From IMG/VR virus record IMGVR_UViG_3300050192_000044, positions 1 through 22,261 of that record: a stretch of 22,261 bases of DNA, one strand, 5' to 3'. The translations under genes and the position numbers were made by a program. This document shows, in pieces, positions 15,065 to 22,195 of this stretch (the first letter of the stretch is position 1; each line of letters starts with the position of its first letter). Under the pieces are notes generated by a model, which did not search any database, was not told the origin of the DNA, and worked only from the letters and a program-made list of their open reading frames with translations. The DNA comes from a virus.

Positions 15065-15576
15065 GCCTGGATAGTCTCGGTGACCAGCAGCCTGAGCAGC
15101 GAGTCGTAGCGCAGGTACGCCTGATCCTCCAGCGCGGCGACGAAGATCTTGCCGCGCATCACCTCGCCGAGGTTCGAGATCTGCGTTTCCTCGCCCGTCC
15201 ACGGGTCGATGACGTCCGCCGGCATCGGGTAGGCGAACCGGAACGCTTTCATCGCTGCGTCGACGATGCCGGGGAACAGCGAGTCGGCGTCTTCCTCGTC
15301 GTCGGCTTCCATGTGGATGATGAACACGTCGATCGAGTGCCGGAGCACCTTGAAGCCGGCGGAGGTGTCAGGACCCTGGTTGCGGGACATCGACCCGCCG
15401 TTCTTCAGGTCCCGCGCCTCGCTGATCTCCGTGGGCCACACGTAGGAGGTCGGGATGTCCGTCTCGGTGTTCGGGTCCGGGGCGTTGATGTAGGCCGCCA
15501 TGTCCGGCACGCTGCCGGGCATCGGGAGGCTGACCAGAAGACCCTTGACGTATGCGAGGCACGAGGCGATGGGCAC
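15061..15576 (-). CDS. Probable neck or tail-terminator protein
   Basis: The 171-residue protein starts at GTG 15576 behind GGGGGGTGAGCG, 13 bases after the connector gene. Residues VLRHSIDVFIIHMEADDEED and RFAYPMPADVIDPWTGEE suggest a compact alpha/beta protein of the kind found between connectors and the tube gene, where tail-terminator or completion proteins are encoded. No diagnostic motif is recognised and the name rests mainly on position and size. Its 3' end meets the plus-strand 165-residue gene. Confidence 0.55.
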   Translation of the reverse strand: MPIASCLAYVKGLLVSLPMPGSVPDMAAYINAPDPNTETDIPTSYVWPTEISEARDLKNGGSMSRNQGPDTSAGFKVLRHSIDVFIIHMEADDEEDADSLFPGIVDAAMKAFRFAYPMPADVIDPWTGEETQISNLGEVMRGKIFVAALEDQAYLRYDSLLRLLVTETIQA

Positions 15577-15589
15577 CGCTCACCCCCCG

Positions 15590-16555
15590 CTAGATAACCC
15601 GGTCGAACGTGCCGACGAGCAGCGCCTTCGCGTCCTTCTTGAAGTCCGCGATCCGGCTGGTACCCGATGCCCCCGTGGCGGGGACCTGCCGGGTCGTGGT
15701 GCTCGTCGCGCCCCGGGTCAGTGCCTGCGCGGCGCCGAACAGGATCGCGGCCTGCACCACGGTCTGAGGCAGCGTGGAAACCATCACCCCGGCCGCGTGC
15801 TCGTAGGTGAGCGGGGTGGCCAGGGTCAGCGTCCCCGGCCCCTGGCTGGCGGACGCCGCAGTGACCTGGATGACCTCCTGGGCTGCGGCGTCGTACGCGG
15901 TGCCGGTCGCCCCCGTCGCCCCGTTCAGCGCCGCCGCGATGACCCACCCGGCGCAGTCATCGACCTGGATCGTCTGCACGGCGGGCGAGACGGCCGGGGT
16001 AGCGATCGCGGTCAGCCCCGCGTGCGGCCAGCCGTTGACGTACTGCACCTGGACGGCCAGGCCGTTGCGCCCGTAACGCCCGTTGACGTACTCGCTGGAG
16101 ACGAGGATGCCCTGCCCGCCCTCGCCCGCCGCCGGGGGGGCCGTGGAGCCATACAGCCCCGCCGGGGGGTACTGCACCTGGTACAGGCCGGCGGGGACGG
16201 TCGTCCACACGTACGGGAGCCGGTTCTGCGCCACCTGGACGGAGACGACCTCGAGCACCGGGCAGCGGGTCATGATCAGCGTGGCGTCACCGCACCCGCC
16301 CCGCGGGGCGCCGACCCGGGCACCGGGCCCGTACAGGATCAGCGTGTCGATGGTGGCCCGCAGCGGCTGATGGCATACGCCATCGACCATCGCCGTGGAC
16401 CGGGCGCAGATATTCGACTGCTCGGCGAGACGCTGCTCCGGGCTGACATTGCTGCCGGCAGGGATCGATGACCAGCTCACACCGGTGCTCGCCTGGGTCA
16501 ATAGCTCCGGGGTGCAGTACGGAGTGAGGCCCGCCACGGGCAGGGGGGTAGTCAC
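15590..16555 (-). CDS. Probable head-tail connector protein
   Basis: This 321-residue protein starts at GTG 16555. Residues 35-75 (SNVSPEQRLAEQSNICARST, then VCHQPLRAT) look helical as in gp6-type adaptors; the middle is beta-rich (VLEVVSVQVAQNRLPYVWTT; ILVSSEYVNGRYGRNGLAVQ). Residues 192-263 carry an extra beta module (QTIQVDD, EVIQVTAAS, GTLTLATPL, YEHAAGVMVS) that resembles one in the tail tube. The final helix TVVQAAILFGAAQALTRG fits adaptor-type proteins. It is followed closely by the neck candidate. Connector is likely, not certain. Confidence 0.6.
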   Translation of the reverse strand: MTTPLPVAGLTPYCTPELLTQASTGVSWSSIPAGSNVSPEQRLAEQSNICARSTAMVDGVCHQPLRATIDTLILYGPGARVGAPRGGCGDATLIMTRCPVLEVVSVQVAQNRLPYVWTTVPAGLYQVQYPPAGLYGSTAPPAAGEGGQGILVSSEYVNGRYGRNGLAVQVQYVNGWPHAGLTAIATPAVSPAVQTIQVDDCAGWVIAAALNGATGATGTAYDAAAQEVIQVTAASASQGPGTLTLATPLTYEHAAGVMVSTLPQTVVQAAILFGAAQALTRGATSTTTRQVPATGASGTSRIADFKKDAKALLVGTFDRVI

Positions 16556-16623
16556 GGGGCGCTACCCCCCGCCGTCATCTCCGGGCAGCCCTCGCTGCGT
16601 GAATGAAGTCCCGCAACGCGTCT

Positions 16624-17283
16624 TTACCGGATGCCGTACCAGAGCTTGCTCGCGGACAGCGCCCACGACGTGCCCCATGCCAGCGTGGTCGTCGCGCCGA
16701 TGGTGGTCGGCGCACCTGAGGTCAGGACCGCCGAGTTCAGCGTGGGGACCGTGGCCGACAGCGAGCAGTTCGGGTTCATCACCGCAGCGCCCACCGACCC
16801 GGTAGCCGTCGCGGTCACGGCCGGCATCGACGGGGTGGTCGCCGTGTGCTCCTGGAAGACGTAGTAGTAGCCCGGGGTCAGCGCCACCGGGGTCACCCAC
16901 GGGACCGAGGTCAGGCCGTTGGCGGTGATGAGCGCGTGGGACTCCGCCGTCCAGGCCACCGGGCCGACGCCGGTGGCGGTGTACAGCCCCCAGATGGAGT
17001 TGGACGGGGAGCCGTAGGCGGTGAAGATCACGTCCAGGTAGGTGCTGGTGCCGGAGACGGGGACGTAGACGCGGGTCAGGTAGCCGTAGGCGGTCGTCAG
17101 GACCACGGCGGTCGGGGAGAGAATCTCCGTGTTGACCGACTGGCCGAGGTAGCCGCCGGCTACGGCCTGGGTGCTGACACCCGACTCCGCGACGATGAGG
17201 CCGGCGACGGACTGGGGCAGCGGGGACGTCGAGTTGATCGTGTTCGGGTAGCCGGCGATGAGGCCGTCGTTGTTGTTGCCCAC
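16624..17283 (-). CDS. Beta-rich head-region surface protein candidate (219 aa)
   Basis: The start is GTG 17283, 7 bases after a GGAGG site. Residues 5-50 are polar and low in complexity, followed from about 60 by a beta-sandwich-like region (YLTRVYVPVSGTSTYLDVIF, IWGLYTATG, VALTPGYYYVFQEH). The order of motifs, with GLY then LTPGYYYV, parallels the C-terminal domain of the tailspike in this window (FAGLYNSAG then LPAGMYWVALVA). Encoded between capsid and connector, it could be a head decoration or head-fibre protein that contacts glycans. The similarity is by eye and weak, and the role is inferred. Confidence 0.6.
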   Translation of the reverse strand: MGNNNDGLIAGYPNTINSTSPLPQSVAGLIVAESGVSTQAVAGGYLGQSVNTEILSPTAVVLTTAYGYLTRVYVPVSGTSTYLDVIFTAYGSPSNSIWGLYTATGVGPVAWTAESHALITANGLTSVPWVTPVALTPGYYYVFQEHTATTPSMPAVTATATGSVGAAVMNPNCSLSATVPTLNSAVLTSGAPTTIGATTTLAWGTSWALSASKLWYGIR

Positions 17284-17340
17284 AGGGGACCTCCAGGAGT
17301 GCTGTCAGGTTGATGTGTCCGGGCAGGTCCCGGGGTGGCG

Positions 17341-17673
17341 CTACTTCGCTGCAGTGGCGGCCCTGGGGGCGGCCTTGGCGGTCTCCGGTGCACTGTCCGC
17401 GGCACCGGCCTTCCTTGCCAGGCTGACGAGCTCGCCGATGGCGGCGTAGAGCGTGGCCGGGTCACGCTGGCGGGCGGTCTCGTCGCCGTGGAGGCGCTCG
17501 GAGCGCTCGTCCTCGGTCTCCCAGATCTTCTTGCCGCGGTGGTGGAAGCTGTGCATCTCATCCGACAGCTCGTCCGGCAGGTCGAAGCCGCCGTGATCCG
17601 GGTCGGCCGCGAAGTTGCCCCAGACGGGGTGGTCGATGACTGCCCGGGGTGCCCCGAGCGGGTACAGGCGCAT
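17341..17673 (-). CDS. Small protein downstream of capsid gene (110 aa)
   Basis: ATG at 17673 lies 7 bases after an AAAGGAA site. The sequence is hydrophilic (IDHPVWGNFAADPDHGGFDL, then ELSDEMHSFHHRGKKIWETE) with a helix DPATLYAAIGELVSLARKAG and an Ala/Pro/Lys tail. Small proteins of this style often follow the capsid gene in actinophages; I know no assigned function. A long hairpin separates it from the capsid gene, so its expression could differ from that of capsid. Confidence 0.7.
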   Translation of the reverse strand: MRLYPLGAPRAVIDHPVWGNFAADPDHGGFDLPDELSDEMHSFHHRGKKIWETEDERSERLHGDETARQRDPATLYAAIGELVSLARKAGAADSAPETAKAAPRAATAAK

Positions 17674-17695
17674 GGTGCATTCCTTTGGTTGCCTG

Positions 17696-17741
17696 CCGTT
17701 ACCGCCCCCGGCGCGGAGCAGCAGCGCCGGAGGCGGTACGG
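17696..17741 (-). terminator. Large hairpin after the capsid gene
   Basis: Arms at 17696-17714 and 17724-17741 pair over about 17 base pairs with one bulged base and one mismatch, around a 9-base loop. The stem is very GC-rich. No U tract follows on the minus strand, so it may be a partial terminator, a processing site or a block against 3' exonucleases protecting capsid mRNA. The structure is visible; the role is inferred. Confidence 0.5.
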
Positions 17742-17761
17742 GCCTGGTGATGGGTGCGGCT

Positions 17762-19258
17762 TTACCCCACGTTTGAGATGACCGCCTGGGCTACCGGAGC
17801 CCGGTTGATGAAGGCGGAGTTCGTGCGGATCTCGAACTCCTTGCGCGGACCCCCGCCCTTGACGTTGGCGACGCGGGAGATCCCGTAGTCGAACTGCGCC
17901 ATGTCGCGCAGGCAGCGGACCTCGAACACGGAGCTGATGTTCGCCTGCGGGAACGGGACCCGGTCCATCCGGCCGATGATCGTGCCGGGCGGGAGGGAGA
18001 CGTCGACCTCGATGGGTACGTCGATGCCGCCGGCGGGCGCGTTGATGATGTTCCCGACCCGGCCGCCCGCGGTGACGTTGATACGGCCGGAGCTGTCGGT
18101 GTTCAGGAACGTGGTCGCCGAGCTTGCCCCGAGGACGAGATTGGCCATCTCCTGGGCCTGCGCCGCGTTCACCATGACCGCGGTCGGGGACGCCTTGACC
18201 TGGTTGAACAGGGTCATGAAGATGTATTCCTGGACCTCGTTGATGGTGCCGCCGCTCAGGGTCAGCGCCGCGCCGTTGAGGCTGGTCCAGATGGACGGGT
18301 TGGCGGTGCCCGTTCCGGGCTGGACCCACTGGCCCACGCCGTTGTAATCGCCGCTCAGGGACGCGAGCAGCCCGTCATAGTCGTTGGCGAAACCGCTGCC
18401 GTTGTCGGCCGCGGAGTTGTAGGCCGGGACGCCGGTGACGCCCTGCCACAACTTGCTCAGGTCCGGCAGGGTGGTCGGCAGCGCGTTGCTGCTGGACAGG
18501 ACCGACGTCATCGTGACCGTGTTCGTGGTCGTCGTGCCGTAGTAATACCAGGTGACGCCGTTGGACGACTGGAACCAGTCGTAGCAGACGGCGCCCCGGA
18601 CGGCGGCCGTGGTGGCCAGGACCGAGTTGGTAGTACCGCCCGAGAAGGTGGTGTGCGCGGAAGCGCCCTGAGAGTTGCCGTTGCCGTAGAAGTAGCCCGA
18701 GCCGGTCCGGGCCGCCACGCCGGTGTACACCTCGACGTTGGTGATGGTGCCGCCCGTGGACACCTGGGTCAGGGTCGGGGCGGTCGCCGCGGCCAGCGGG
18801 AACGACTGGGCGGTGAGCAGCTGCCGGTCTTCCGCGATCAGCATCTGGTTCATCACGTTGAAGGTTTCAACGGCATACGGATCGGCGTAACCGGACGCCA
18901 GGTCGTAGGCGTCCTGGGTGACCAGGCCGGAGTAGGCCAGCGGCTTGTAGCGGGCCTGGAAGTCCTGCTCTTCGATGTTGATCTCGTTGCCCGCGAAGTC
19001 GAAGCCGGGCGCCGGGGACGGCTGGGTGTTGTTGACGTTCATGATCGCGCGCCACACGGCGAACGGGTTGCCCTGCTTGGCCTTGGTGCGGGCCACGCGG
19101 TCACGCCACGGGGTGACGACCGGGATCAGGCTGACCAGCTCGGACAGGTCATAGCCGTAGATGCCGGTGTCGTTGTAAATACCAGCCTCAGTGGCCTTCT
19201 GGACGCTGACGATGGCGTCGATGGTCTCCTGGGTGAGACCGTCAAGCGTTGCGGTCAC
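17762..19258 (-). CDS. Major capsid protein
   Basis: I choose GTG 19258 as start because AAAGGAGG lies 6 bases upstream; an in-frame ATG at 19282 would add 8 residues but would include the ribosome binding site. The 498-residue product has an HK97-like layout: an N-terminal helix and loop (VTPWRDRVARTKAKQGNPFA), an E-loop-like stretch (EEQDFQARYKPLAYSGLVTQ), DAYDLASGYADPYAVETFN and a C-terminal part with VPIEVDVSLPPGTIIGRMD. Residues 158-255 look like an inserted Ig/fibronectin-like domain (VYTGVAARTGSGYFYG; GAVCYDWFQSSNGVTWYYYG). It follows the scaffold-like gene across a terminator-like hairpin. It ends with TAA. Confidence 0.9.
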   Translation of the reverse strand: MTATLDGLTQETIDAIVSVQKATEAGIYNDTGIYGYDLSELVSLIPVVTPWRDRVARTKAKQGNPFAVWRAIMNVNNTQPSPAPGFDFAGNEINIEEQDFQARYKPLAYSGLVTQDAYDLASGYADPYAVETFNVMNQMLIAEDRQLLTAQSFPLAAATAPTLTQVSTGGTITNVEVYTGVAARTGSGYFYGNGNSQGASAHTTFSGGTTNSVLATTAAVRGAVCYDWFQSSNGVTWYYYGTTTTNTVTMTSVLSSSNALPTTLPDLSKLWQGVTGVPAYNSAADNGSGFANDYDGLLASLSGDYNGVGQWVQPGTGTANPSIWTSLNGAALTLSGGTINEVQEYIFMTLFNQVKASPTAVMVNAAQAQEMANLVLGASSATTFLNTDSSGRINVTAGGRVGNIINAPAGGIDVPIEVDVSLPPGTIIGRMDRVPFPQANISSVFEVRCLRDMAQFDYGISRVANVKGGGPRKEFEIRTNSAFINRAPVAQAVISNVG

Positions 19259-19264
19259 GGGATG

Positions 19265-19272
19265 CCTCCTTT
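19265..19272 (-). promoter_or_regulatory. Consensus ribosome binding site of capsid gene
   Basis: The minus strand reads AAAGGAGG 6 bases before GTG 19258. It is the strongest Shine-Dalgarno match in the window, as expected for the most abundant virion protein, and it decides the start codon. Confidence 0.85.
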
Positions 19273-19287
19273 CAGGGGGCATGCGAA

Positions 19288-19316
19288 AGCCCCGCGCGCT
19301 CAGGCGTCACGGGGCT
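19288..19316 (-). terminator. Terminator-like hairpin before the capsid gene
   Basis: AGCCCCG (19310-19316 read on the minus strand) pairs with CGGGGCT (19288-19294), leaving a 15-base loop, and is followed by a short TT run. It lies in the 74-base gap between the scaffold-like gene and the capsid ribosome binding site. It may reduce readthrough or mark a processed 5' end for capsid mRNA. The U tract is very short, so termination is uncertain. Confidence 0.45.
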
Positions 19317-19332
19317 GGAGAGTTCCGGGGGG

Positions 19333-21465
19333 TTAAGGGGCGGCGACGGCAGGCGACTGCGGGTTAGCGCGGATCTGCGCCAGCTTGGTGACGGCCATCA
19401 GTTCCATCTCGTGGAAGGCCTTCGCCTGCTCGGGGCCGGAGCCGTGATAGAGGGTCTCCCTCAGTTCCGCGGCCTTGGCCACGTCGACCGGGGCCGCGCC
19501 CTGGTCCTGGCCGCGCAGCTGACTCGCTGGCGGCACCTGGCCGTTCGTGAACACCTTCGGTGCCGCTTCGCTGTTCTCCACCGTCACCAGGCGGGCCTTC
19601 AGCGTCTCGACCTGCTCGCTGAGCCCGGCGACATCAGCCTGCTTGGCGATGTCCTGTGCCGGGCCCTGCGTGCCGAACGCTGCTGCCACTGCCTTCGCGA
19701 CGATGCTCTCCAGCACCGCGTACCTGTCGCTGTCACTGCTCTTCGCGACCGTGCCGTCAGGGTCGACGGCATCAGCCGGGGTTCCGGTCTCCGCTGGGGG
19801 AGCCGGGGTCATGTCAGCAGGATCGGCCGCGGGGGCCGCATCCGCTGCCGGGTCGTCGCCGTCTGCGGCGGCCGCGGGCTTGCCGGCGCCGGTCACGGGC
19901 TGGATCGCATCCGGGGCCACGATGCCGATCAGGTCGCCGTTCTGGTCGAACACGGCCTGCATCGGCGCCTTCTCCCCGTCGGCCTTGGCGACCTGCTGCA
20001 CGATCTCCGCCGCGCTGGTGACGCCGATGAGGCGCCGCTCCTGGTCATAGACGAGGGCGAGCGCGGACTTCAGCACCTCGCGGCCGGGCAGGTCACCGGG
20101 GAGCGGCTTGACGTCGCCGCCCTTCGGGGTGCCCATGCCGGCAGTGCCTCCCGCGTTCACGGGGCCGGTGTCCTTCGCCTGCTCGTCGGCGTCCGCCTTG
20201 GCGACCTGCGCGGGCGCGGTTACGGTAGCGGTCACGGCCGCCTCCTTCTGCTTGGCGACGGGCTGGCCGTCATCGGTGACAGGGGCTTGCGGCAGCGAGG
20301 AAAGGACCGTGGTCAGCCTCTGCGCCGCCTCGCGGATGTGCGTCTCGTTCGCGGAGGACAGGACCCGGCCGGACTTCGCGACCGCGCACAGGCCCTCGAC
20401 GGTGACGAGCGGCGCAGGATCGAACGCGGCCATGGCCTTGCCGATCGCTTCCAGCGCCTCGCCGCCGAGATCCGCCTCAGCCTGCTCGTCGGCCGCATAC
20501 ACGGCCAGCTCGCTGATCACGTAGTCCACGGCGCACATGGCGTCCTCGAGGTCGAACGCGTTCTCGATGTCGTCCGGGTCAGCGGAAGCGGCCTCGAGCA
20601 TCTCCCGCTCGGCCAGGACACCGAGGGCGTTCTTCAGGCGGACCGCGATGGACGTCCACTTCTGGGCGGTGGCCGCGTCGATGGCCTCCCATGCGGGACT
20701 GCCGGGGTCGGCGGGGTCGCCGGGGGCATCCTCATCGGGGGCGGCCAGCGGGACTGTGGGGTCCATGCCGTCGACACCGGTGTCGAGCTCGGGGCCAACG
20801 TCCTTGGCCACGGTCGCTGTCTTGGACACTGACGCCTCCTTGAGGCTGCCGTCGGCTGCCCAGTTGTCGGGGATCTCGCCGGACGCGCCGAGCGCCCTGG
20901 CGCGCTTGATGACGTACTTCCGGATCGCGTCGTGGCCAGCACCGCCCCGGCCCACCGCGTGGATTGCGTTGCCCAGGTCTGCGGTGTCGCCGACCGGGTA
21001 GCTGTAGCTGCCGTCCGGGTTCTTGAAGGCGCGGCCCTTGGCGCCCATCGCCTTGAGGTCGTCGGCGCTGTACTTGCCCTTGAGGATCCCCGTCGCCATG
21101 CCGGCCATCGCCGTGTCGACGCCTGCGAGCGAGACCTTCAGCTCGTCCGCGAGGCCGGCGCCGATCCGCTGCCCCCCGGTGAGGCTGGCACGCTGCGAGG
21201 CCTTATGGATGAAAGCGGCCATTGCGGCCGGGCTGCCGGTCATCGTCACCGGCCCGTCGCTCGCAGGCTCGGGCTTGGCGTCGGGTTCGGCCTGCTTGCC
21301 GATCAGCTCGCGGACCATGCCGGGGGGGACGAGGCCGCGGGAGTCTTCGGCCTGCTTGGCGATCAGCCACCGTCCGACGCCGTTAGCGCCCTTGCCTACC
21401 GCGTCGACACGATCACAGTCAAAATCGACCAGCTCGGTCAGCTCGTCGTCATCAAGGTCGGGCAT
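19333..21465 (-). CDS. Scaffold/capsid assembly-like protein
   Basis: This 710-residue protein begins at ATG 21465 behind GGGGTGA. Residues 14-37 (DFDCDRVDAVGKGANGVGRW) resemble the opening of XkdF-like phage proteins. Residues 141-203 (GRAFKNPDGSYSYPVGD; AIHAVGRGG; IRKYVIKRARALGASGEIPD) resemble DUF6582-type domains. The middle is Ala/Asp/Pro-rich, with two related short units (LVYDQERRLIGVTSAAEI and AVFDQNGDLIGIVAPDAI). A coiled coil (LSEQVETLKARLVTVE) lies near residue 620, typical of scaffolds. It sits directly upstream of the capsid gene. A fused maturation protease is possible, but I cannot identify catalytic residues. Confidence 0.7.
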   Translation of the reverse strand: MPDLDDDELTELVDFDCDRVDAVGKGANGVGRWLIAKQAEDSRGLVPPGMVRELIGKQAEPDAKPEPASDGPVTMTGSPAAMAAFIHKASQRASLTGGQRIGAGLADELKVSLAGVDTAMAGMATGILKGKYSADDLKAMGAKGRAFKNPDGSYSYPVGDTADLGNAIHAVGRGGAGHDAIRKYVIKRARALGASGEIPDNWAADGSLKEASVSKTATVAKDVGPELDTGVDGMDPTVPLAAPDEDAPGDPADPGSPAWEAIDAATAQKWTSIAVRLKNALGVLAEREMLEAASADPDDIENAFDLEDAMCAVDYVISELAVYAADEQAEADLGGEALEAIGKAMAAFDPAPLVTVEGLCAVAKSGRVLSSANETHIREAAQRLTTVLSSLPQAPVTDDGQPVAKQKEAAVTATVTAPAQVAKADADEQAKDTGPVNAGGTAGMGTPKGGDVKPLPGDLPGREVLKSALALVYDQERRLIGVTSAAEIVQQVAKADGEKAPMQAVFDQNGDLIGIVAPDAIQPVTGAGKPAAAADGDDPAADAAPAADPADMTPAPPAETGTPADAVDPDGTVAKSSDSDRYAVLESIVAKAVAAAFGTQGPAQDIAKQADVAGLSEQVETLKARLVTVENSEAAPKVFTNGQVPPASQLRGQDQGAAPVDVAKAAELRETLYHGSGPEQAKAFHEMELMAVTKLAQIRANPQSPAVAAP

Positions 21466-21503
21466 CGCTCACCCCTGCTCTGGTCGTGGGACGATCGGGG
21501 GCT

Positions 21504-21902
21504 ATGAGCGAGTACGGGATTGAGCTTTACGACCTGGAGCCTCCGGTTGACCGCCGCATGCAGCCCGCATATTCGCCGCTGCGAAACCCCTGGCGGGGTC
21601 CCCGGCCGCCGCAGCCTCGCTGGTCGCCGCCGCCGCTGCCGGACGGATTCGCCCGCGTTGAGCTTGAGGACGACTACGAGACCGGGCCGCAGTTCGCGGA
21701 CTGGAGCGCCGAGGAGGCCGGGCATCCGTCGCGGGTCTTCGATATCCCTGCCGAGCAGCACGAGCGGTGGGCGGGCGCCGTTGCTGCCTACTCTGCGATG
21801 CAGGAAGAGATCGAGGCGCTGCGCGAGGAGCGGCTGCGCACGCCCGGGTGGGCGCTGTCTGGCTGGGTGCGCAAGGACAAGCCCTATCAGGCGCAGCCGT
21901 GA
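21504..21902 (+). CDS. Plus-strand protein of unknown function (132 aa)
   Basis: I place the start at ATG 21504 (MSEYGIELYDLEPP), with a GGGGG stretch two bases upstream; a GTG at 21486 would add 6 residues. It diverges from the scaffold-like gene with only 38 bases between starts. The N-terminal half is Pro/Arg-rich (PRPPQPRWSPPPLPDGF), the middle acidic, and the C-terminal part has a helix (EQHERWAGAVAAYSAMQEEI). Family unknown. Its TGA overlaps the next GTG. Confidence 0.65.
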   Translation: MSEYGIELYDLEPPVDRRMQPAYSPLRNPWRGPRPPQPRWSPPPLPDGFARVELEDDYETGPQFADWSAEEAGHPSRVFDIPAEQHERWAGAVAAYSAMQEEIEALREERLRTPGWALSGWVRKDKPYQAQP

Positions 21903-22195
21903 GCAGCGGACATGCCGACCTGAGCCGGTTCCTATCCGAAGGCTGCACGGAGTGCGGGACGCCGGGATACCAGCGGCACCTCAGCGCGGTCAATGGGTGC
22001 GCTACCTGCGCGGCGGAAGATCCCCGGCCGGTTCACATCCCGGTGCGGGACGTCATCGGGACCGTGCTGGTCCGATCCATGCGGAGTGCGACCGAAGTGG
22101 CGTTCCCGCCGCCGAGGACACGCGAGCCCGTGCGCTCGTGCTACCGGATGGCCAGCGGGGCGATGGTCCACGTCAAGCCGGACTGCCGGTGCTAG
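21899..22195 (+). CDS. Plus-strand cysteine-rich, zinc-ribbon-like protein (98 aa)
   Basis: GTG at 21899 overlaps the TGA of the preceding gene (GTGA), which decides the start over the out-of-context upstream codons. The 98-residue protein has Cys16/Cys19 (CTEC) and Cys34/Cys37 (CATC), a spacing that suits a zinc ribbon, then Cys81 and a C-terminal CRC. The middle is a beta-prone stretch (HIPVRDVIGTVLVRSMRS). Zinc binding is inferred; partner and role are unknown. It probably belongs to an operon with its neighbours. Confidence 0.65.
   Translation: MSSGHADLSRFLSEGCTECGTPGYQRHLSAVNGCATCAAEDPRPVHIPVRDVIGTVLVRSMRSATEVAFPPPRTREPVRSCYRMASGAMVHVKPDCRC

Noticed and set aside
17160-18329. Minus-strand frame of 389 codons overlapping the capsid gene
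   Set aside because: Arg/Pro/Ser-rich, out of frame with the capsid and the 110- and 219-residue genes, all of which have good starts.
19249-20832. Plus-strand frame of 527 codons opposite the scaffold-like gene
   Set aside because: Arg/Gly/Leu-rich shadow. It also crosses the capsid ribosome binding site region and has no domain pattern.
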